From assembly GCA_031288885.1 (NCBI GenBank), contig JAITQP010000130.1:1-11411 (forward strand): a stretch of 11,411 nt of DNA, written 5' to 3'. The translations under genes and the position numbers were made by a program. The notes under the pieces are model-generated. The model had not been told where the DNA came from and ran no database searches. It saw nothing but the letters and a program-made list of their open reading frames with translations. This document shows, piece by piece, positions 8,901 to 11,411 of the stretch. The DNA is from Prevotellaceae bacterium. GTDB lineage: Bacteria > Bacteroidota > Bacteroidia > Bacteroidales > UBA932. Each line of letters opens with the position of its first letter. Positions within the stretch are counted from its first letter, which is position 1.

Positions 8901-9128
8901 GATGGTTCGTTTATTAAGCTGAGGAATATCTCGCTGGGGTACAACTTCGCCCCCAGCACGCTGAAAAAATTCAACTTATCCGCCCTGAAGTTCTACGTAC
9001 AATGCGTCAATCCGGGGTTGATTTACTCCAAGGTAGATTACCTCGACCCAGATTTGTACATTGATACAAATATGACCGGCTCCTCGTTCAACAGAAGCTT
9101 TGTGGTAGGGCTGAATATTGGATTTTAA
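6000..9128 (+). CDS. SusC/RagA-family TonB-dependent outer-membrane transporter
   Basis: Forms the outer-membrane barrel that imports an oligosaccharide, peptide or similar nutrient, powered by TonB, with the SusD-like partner as its lid. The ATG at 6000 gives 1042 residues. It is preferred over a TTG at 5943 because it starts a normal signal peptide (basic start, hydrophobic LIVTACLLFFF, cleavage probably GMA|Q near residue 30, with Gln at +1 as often in Bacteroidetes). Next come a carboxypeptidase-regulatory-like beta domain (about 32-105), a TonB-box-like stretch LDEVVVVGYG (111-120), the plug with SPLYVVDGIPL (185-195) and the SusC signature IYGSRGANGVVIVTTKKG (224-241), then the barrel to a terminal Phe. 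There is no STN domain before the plug, so signalling to an anti-sigma factor is unlikely. susD follows 42 bp downstream in the same operon. The substrate cannot be told. Confidence 0.95.
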   Translation: MNLQIKIHPLQLKLIVTACLLFFFNVCGMAQSVAVTGTVSDEAGAPLAGVTVRVSGAPIGTVTASDGTYTLNVPGSESVLQFSCIGYTAKSIKIENQRVINAVMAEDLQALDEVVVVGYGVQKKSDVTGALVRIGEKEIEALPVQNVLQAMQGKMAGVDITSNERPGEVGSIRIRGERSLNATNSPLYVVDGIPLQGEGIGIENLNPDDIASIDVLKDASATAIYGSRGANGVVIVTTKKGSSGKLSLNYSGKYSVDKLYDRTTMMNAVEWLEYSRRAKSWGKAYVVSQEQDEAWFGNDPYAWENIKKGWAAGTWNGSLVPNYDWTEHGQQTGITQEHTISASGGTERLQSYASFGYLNQRGTQPGQAYERYTGKASTEIQATEWFKLGASLNATFGTQEYGYDFRKSTTGADDLYHALQGMLPHTVPYTPEGEYIRLPGGDVNIINPIQEVDLCQNQRQNIRLLGNFYGELGFGKILKELDGLTYRVQFGPDYRNGRTGIADADKSINGDGQNVARYETDIKYSWTLDNLLYYNKSFGQHDVGITLLHSASAAYNEGAKMRSNVASSKELWYNIGSASDIKGYESYLTESQLESYMVRANYDFSQKYLLTLSGRWDGASQLAEGHKWDFFPSAALAWRMEQEEFLKNVSWLSQLKLRLGYGVTGNSAIDSYATLGEVVNNFYHFGSTTVVGMVANDPSLTTEDQAAMANKELRWEKTSQLNLGLDFSLLSGRIGGSIDLYQSTTSDLLMEQALPGLTGYLATWANVGATKNKGVDATLNTVNIKTKDFIWQSSLTFSANKDEITELANGALENLNGDGTWPWIVGQPLKVYYDYAYDGIWKTSETEEAKKYGRLPGEIKIKDISGPDGVPDGKIDENYDREVIGKAQPTWSGGFQNTLSYKNFELSFFMFGRFGHKIRAGAETLSGRYAMRQLDYWIAETNEDALYYAPGVGGESGDTYRTSMNYQDGSFIKLRNISLGYNFAPSTLKKFNLSALKFYVQCVNPGLIYSKVDYLDPDLYIDTNMTGSSFNRSFVVGLNIGF

Positions 9129-9170
9129 TGTTTATATAGAAATGTAGTATAATTGTAAAAATTTAAACAC

Positions 9171-11180
9171 ATGAAAGTACATAAATACATACGCACGATT
9201 ATTATCGCAGGATTGGGTATCACTTTTGCTTGCTCCGAAGATTTTCTCAAAGAAGAGCTGACTACGAAAGACAGTACCCAAAACTTTGAAACGCCGGAGG
9301 GGCTGGACAAGCTGGCCATAGGCATGTACAAAACTTTTGAGTTCCACTTTAACTACGAGTGGGCGTACTGCCTCACCAACTACGGGACAGACGAAATGTC
9401 GGTGGCAAACGACGCCACAAAAGCAATGTGGAATGACTACACCTCCAGCCTCAATCCGGCAAACGGTGGTGAATTGGCGCCCATTTGGGATAACATGTAC
9501 GGCGGCATATCCTCCGCAAACCTGCTGATAAGCAACGTCCCAAAGTTCTACGATGCAGAAAGCGCCAACTACAACACCCGCTTGGGCGAAGGCTACTTTG
9601 TGAGGGGATTTAACTATCTCGTTTTGGTGAGCCAATTTGGTGGCGTACCCTTAGTACGGGAGCCTATCGAAGGTCCCCAAACCGATTTTAGCCGCAACAC
9701 GCCGGAGGAATGCTACGAGCTCATCCTAAGCGACCTGAAAAAAGCTTACGACCTGCTCCCCACCACCCCATCCGAGCCCGGACGGCTGACAAAGTGGGCG
9801 GCGGCGCACTACCTTGCCAAGGCAAGCCTGTTCCGCGCCAGCGAAATCAACGACTCTTGGAACACAGCTTACAAAGCTGCCGACCTCGAAAACGTAATCA
9901 AGTATGGCAAGGAGGTCATTGCAGCCCATCCGCTGTGCAGCGACTTTGTGGAGCTCTGGAATTACACAGCGCCTAACGGGGCAAACGAGCGGGCGACGGA
10001 GGTAGTGCTGGCGGCGCAGTTCTCCAACGAAACGTCTTCGCAAGGACGCTACGGCAACCAAGTTCACCTCTACTACCCCTCCATCTATCAAAATTTGGCA
10101 GGGGTAAAGCGCGATATCTCGGGCGACAGAGAATTCAGCCGTATGCGAACAACCAACTATGCGTTGGATATTTACGACCGCGTAAACGATTCCCGCTTCT
10201 GGAAAAGCTTCGTCACCAGCTACCGCTGCAACAATCCAACCGCGGCGCCCAAGTGGGATGAGGCTTACGCTCCAGCCGGCAAAACAAAAGACAGCGTCAG
10301 ATTTTTCGGCGGGGAAGAAGCTATTCTGTACATTGTTAACGATGCGGGCGATGCCCGCTACACCGCCGATAACATTAAATACCGCGCGCCGCATATGTTT
10401 GTTCGCTACTTTAGCGGCGAAAGCGTTGCGACAACCGGCAAACACGGTAACTTTGGCTACTACGAAACCGGCGACTGGCGCGCACGCTACGTAGCCCTGA
10501 GCAAATTCCGCGACGGGTCGCGCGAAACAGTTGCCAGCCAGTTCGGGCGAAGGGACGGTATCTTAGCGCGCTCCGCCGAAGATTGCCTGATGGTTGCCGA
10601 AGCCTTGGGGCGTCAGGGTAAGTACAGCGATGCGCTGAGCTACATCAACAACCTACGGGAAAGAGCAGGCTACAGCGACGGCGAAGACCGCAGCAAGCAC
10701 GTGGACGGCGGACAGGCATACAAAACAAATGCCGCCGGACACGGCAGCGGTACAAATTGGCCTGTTTATTCAGAAACCAACACGTACTACGAATCCAACA
10801 ACATTGCCTCCACTACCACTGCTGCGACTAAGGAAAATTTGAAATTTAGCAACGCGAGCGACATATTCAACTCCACGCGTGAGTTTTATGACATCTTAGG
10901 TGCAAGCTCCGACGCGGAGAAATTTTTGGTGTTTATCCTCAACGAGCGTTCCCGCGAGCTGATGGGCGAGCTGCTCCGCTGGCCCGACTTAGCGAGAACT
11001 AAGCAGCTGGAAAAGCGCTGGAGGCTCTTCAACGACGGCAATACTGTTTCCGGAGCTGCATTTAGCGCCAGCACGCACTCCCTGCGCCCCATACCGCAGT
11101 CATTCCTCAACGCCGTTACCAAAAACGGCGTCGCTCTGACGGATGCAGAAAAACAGGCAATGCAAAATCCCGGGTATTGA
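9171..11180 (+). CDS. SusD/RagB-family surface lipoprotein
   Basis: Binds the nutrient at the cell surface and caps the SusC transporter encoded just upstream. The 669-residue precursor has a basic, hydrophobic signal and a Cys at position 21 followed by SEDFL, typical of SusD lipoproteins; the acidic residues after Cys fit surface export. The lipobox TFAC is not canonical (Thr at -3, Phe at -2). The N-terminal SusD-like part contains GYFVRGFNYLVLVSQFGGVP (141-160) and helical repeats such as LILSDLKKAYDLLP. The C-terminal RagB/SusD part contains EDCLMVAEALGR, FILNERSRELMGE, RPIPQ (639-643) and the usual QNPGY end. It is somewhat longer than many family members, which I recall as about 500-600 residues. 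The ATG at 9171 sits in an A/T-rich leader without a clear Shine-Dalgarno site. An intrinsic terminator follows 24 bp after the stop. Confidence 0.95.
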   Translation: MKVHKYIRTIIIAGLGITFACSEDFLKEELTTKDSTQNFETPEGLDKLAIGMYKTFEFHFNYEWAYCLTNYGTDEMSVANDATKAMWNDYTSSLNPANGGELAPIWDNMYGGISSANLLISNVPKFYDAESANYNTRLGEGYFVRGFNYLVLVSQFGGVPLVREPIEGPQTDFSRNTPEECYELILSDLKKAYDLLPTTPSEPGRLTKWAAAHYLAKASLFRASEINDSWNTAYKAADLENVIKYGKEVIAAHPLCSDFVELWNYTAPNGANERATEVVLAAQFSNETSSQGRYGNQVHLYYPSIYQNLAGVKRDISGDREFSRMRTTNYALDIYDRVNDSRFWKSFVTSYRCNNPTAAPKWDEAYAPAGKTKDSVRFFGGEEAILYIVNDAGDARYTADNIKYRAPHMFVRYFSGESVATTGKHGNFGYYETGDWRARYVALSKFRDGSRETVASQFGRRDGILARSAEDCLMVAEALGRQGKYSDALSYINNLRERAGYSDGEDRSKHVDGGQAYKTNAAGHGSGTNWPVYSETNTYYESNNIASTTTAATKENLKFSNASDIFNSTREFYDILGASSDAEKFLVFILNERSRELMGELLRWPDLARTKQLEKRWRLFNDGNTVSGAAFSASTHSLRPIPQSFLNAVTKNGVALTDAEKQAMQNPGY

Positions 11181-11204
11181 TGCTTTGCTATTAGAAATGT
11201 GACG

Positions 11205-11240
11205 AAAGAGGCTGCCTGCATTGGGCAGCCTCTTTTTGTT
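11205..11240 (+). terminator. intrinsic terminator of the susCD operon
   Basis: AAAGAGGCTGCC (11205-11216) pairs perfectly with GGCAGCCTCTTT (11224-11235) across a 7-base loop, and a T-rich tail TTTTTGTTT follows from 11233. The 12-bp GC-rich stem with T run is a textbook rho-independent terminator for rightward transcription. On the opposite strand the tail is poor in T, so termination of the converging leftward gene here is less certain. Confidence 0.9.
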
Positions 11241-11302
11241 TATGCAGATAGTTGATGGTCAGAGAAACGTTTTGACTTTGGCACTCCAGAGCAAGACGGG
11301 TT

Positions 11303-11411
11303 TCAAGAAAGAATAAGCTTTTCGATAGCGCAGATAAATTCTTCAGCTGGTTGTACAAGATTTTTCACGTCCTCCTCCTCAATACTTTTCCAATCGCTGT
11401 AATCGCCTGTT
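11303..11411 (-). CDS. C-terminal end of a probable HEPN-domain protein (partial)
   Basis: A minus-strand frame enters from the right edge and ends at TGA 11305-11303, giving 35 residues, beginning TGDYSDWKSIEEEDVKNL and ending EKLILS. The pattern of an aspartate/tyrosine turn, an acidic helix start and a final helix AEEFICAIEKLI resembles the C-terminus of HEPN-domain proteins. These are often toxins or nucleic-acid-binding partners encoded beside a small MNT nucleotidyltransferase. The start, the RxxxxH catalytic motif and any partner gene lie outside the window, so the family call rests only on tail similarity recalled by eye. It converges on susD, with about 67 bp of featureless DNA between it and the terminator. 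Confidence 0.5.
   Translation of the reverse strand, partial: TGDYSDWKSIEEEDVKNLVQPAEEFICAIEKLILS

Noticed and set aside
9726..10445. 239-codon minus-strand open frame inside susD
   Set aside because: Antisense shadow; the plus strand gives an uninterrupted SusD-like protein with family motifs.

Overview
The window looks like a chromosomal segment of a member of the Bacteroidales (phylum Bacteroidota); genus and species cannot be resolved by eye. The evidence is a SusC/SusD outer-membrane nutrient-uptake pair, a mitochondrial-type aconitase in the order acn-icd-gltA as described for Bacteroides, AT-rich translation starts without clear Shine-Dalgarno sequences, and -7 boxes of the Bacteroidetes type (TAnnTTTG).

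Left part (123-4989, minus strand): a three-gene operon for the oxidative branch of the TCA cycle. It is transcribed from about 5030 leftward as aconitase, isocitrate dehydrogenase, citrate synthase. Together these convert oxaloacetate plus acetyl-CoA to 2-oxoglutarate. acn and icd overlap by 23 bp, and icd and gltA are 78 bp apart. The isocitrate dehydrogenase carries residues associated with NAD rather than NADP use at three of five cofactor-determining positions.

Centre (4990-5999): about 1 kb without a convincing protein gene but dense in structure. From left to right it holds the acn promoter, a 144-bp inverted-repeat element of GCGAAGCG type, an isolated plus-strand -7 box, an exceptionally long (AC)39 microsatellite, a candidate susC promoter just beyond that repeat, and a leader with a nested hairpin and a perfect 12-bp inverted repeat whose right arm ends 12 bases before the susC start codon. 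The layout suggests that susCD is controlled by a length-variable repeat, a structured leader or a small invertible segment. This is inference.

Right part (6000-11180, plus strand): a SusC-like TonB-dependent transporter and its SusD-like surface lipoprotein, 42 bp apart and closed by a strong intrinsic terminator at 11205-11240. No glycan-degrading enzyme, sigma/anti-sigma pair or hybrid two-component sensor is visible, so the pair looks like a stand-alone uptake unit of unknown substrate. At the right edge, on the minus strand, is the C-terminal end of a probable HEPN-domain protein. No tRNA, rRNA, CRISPR array or transposase was seen.
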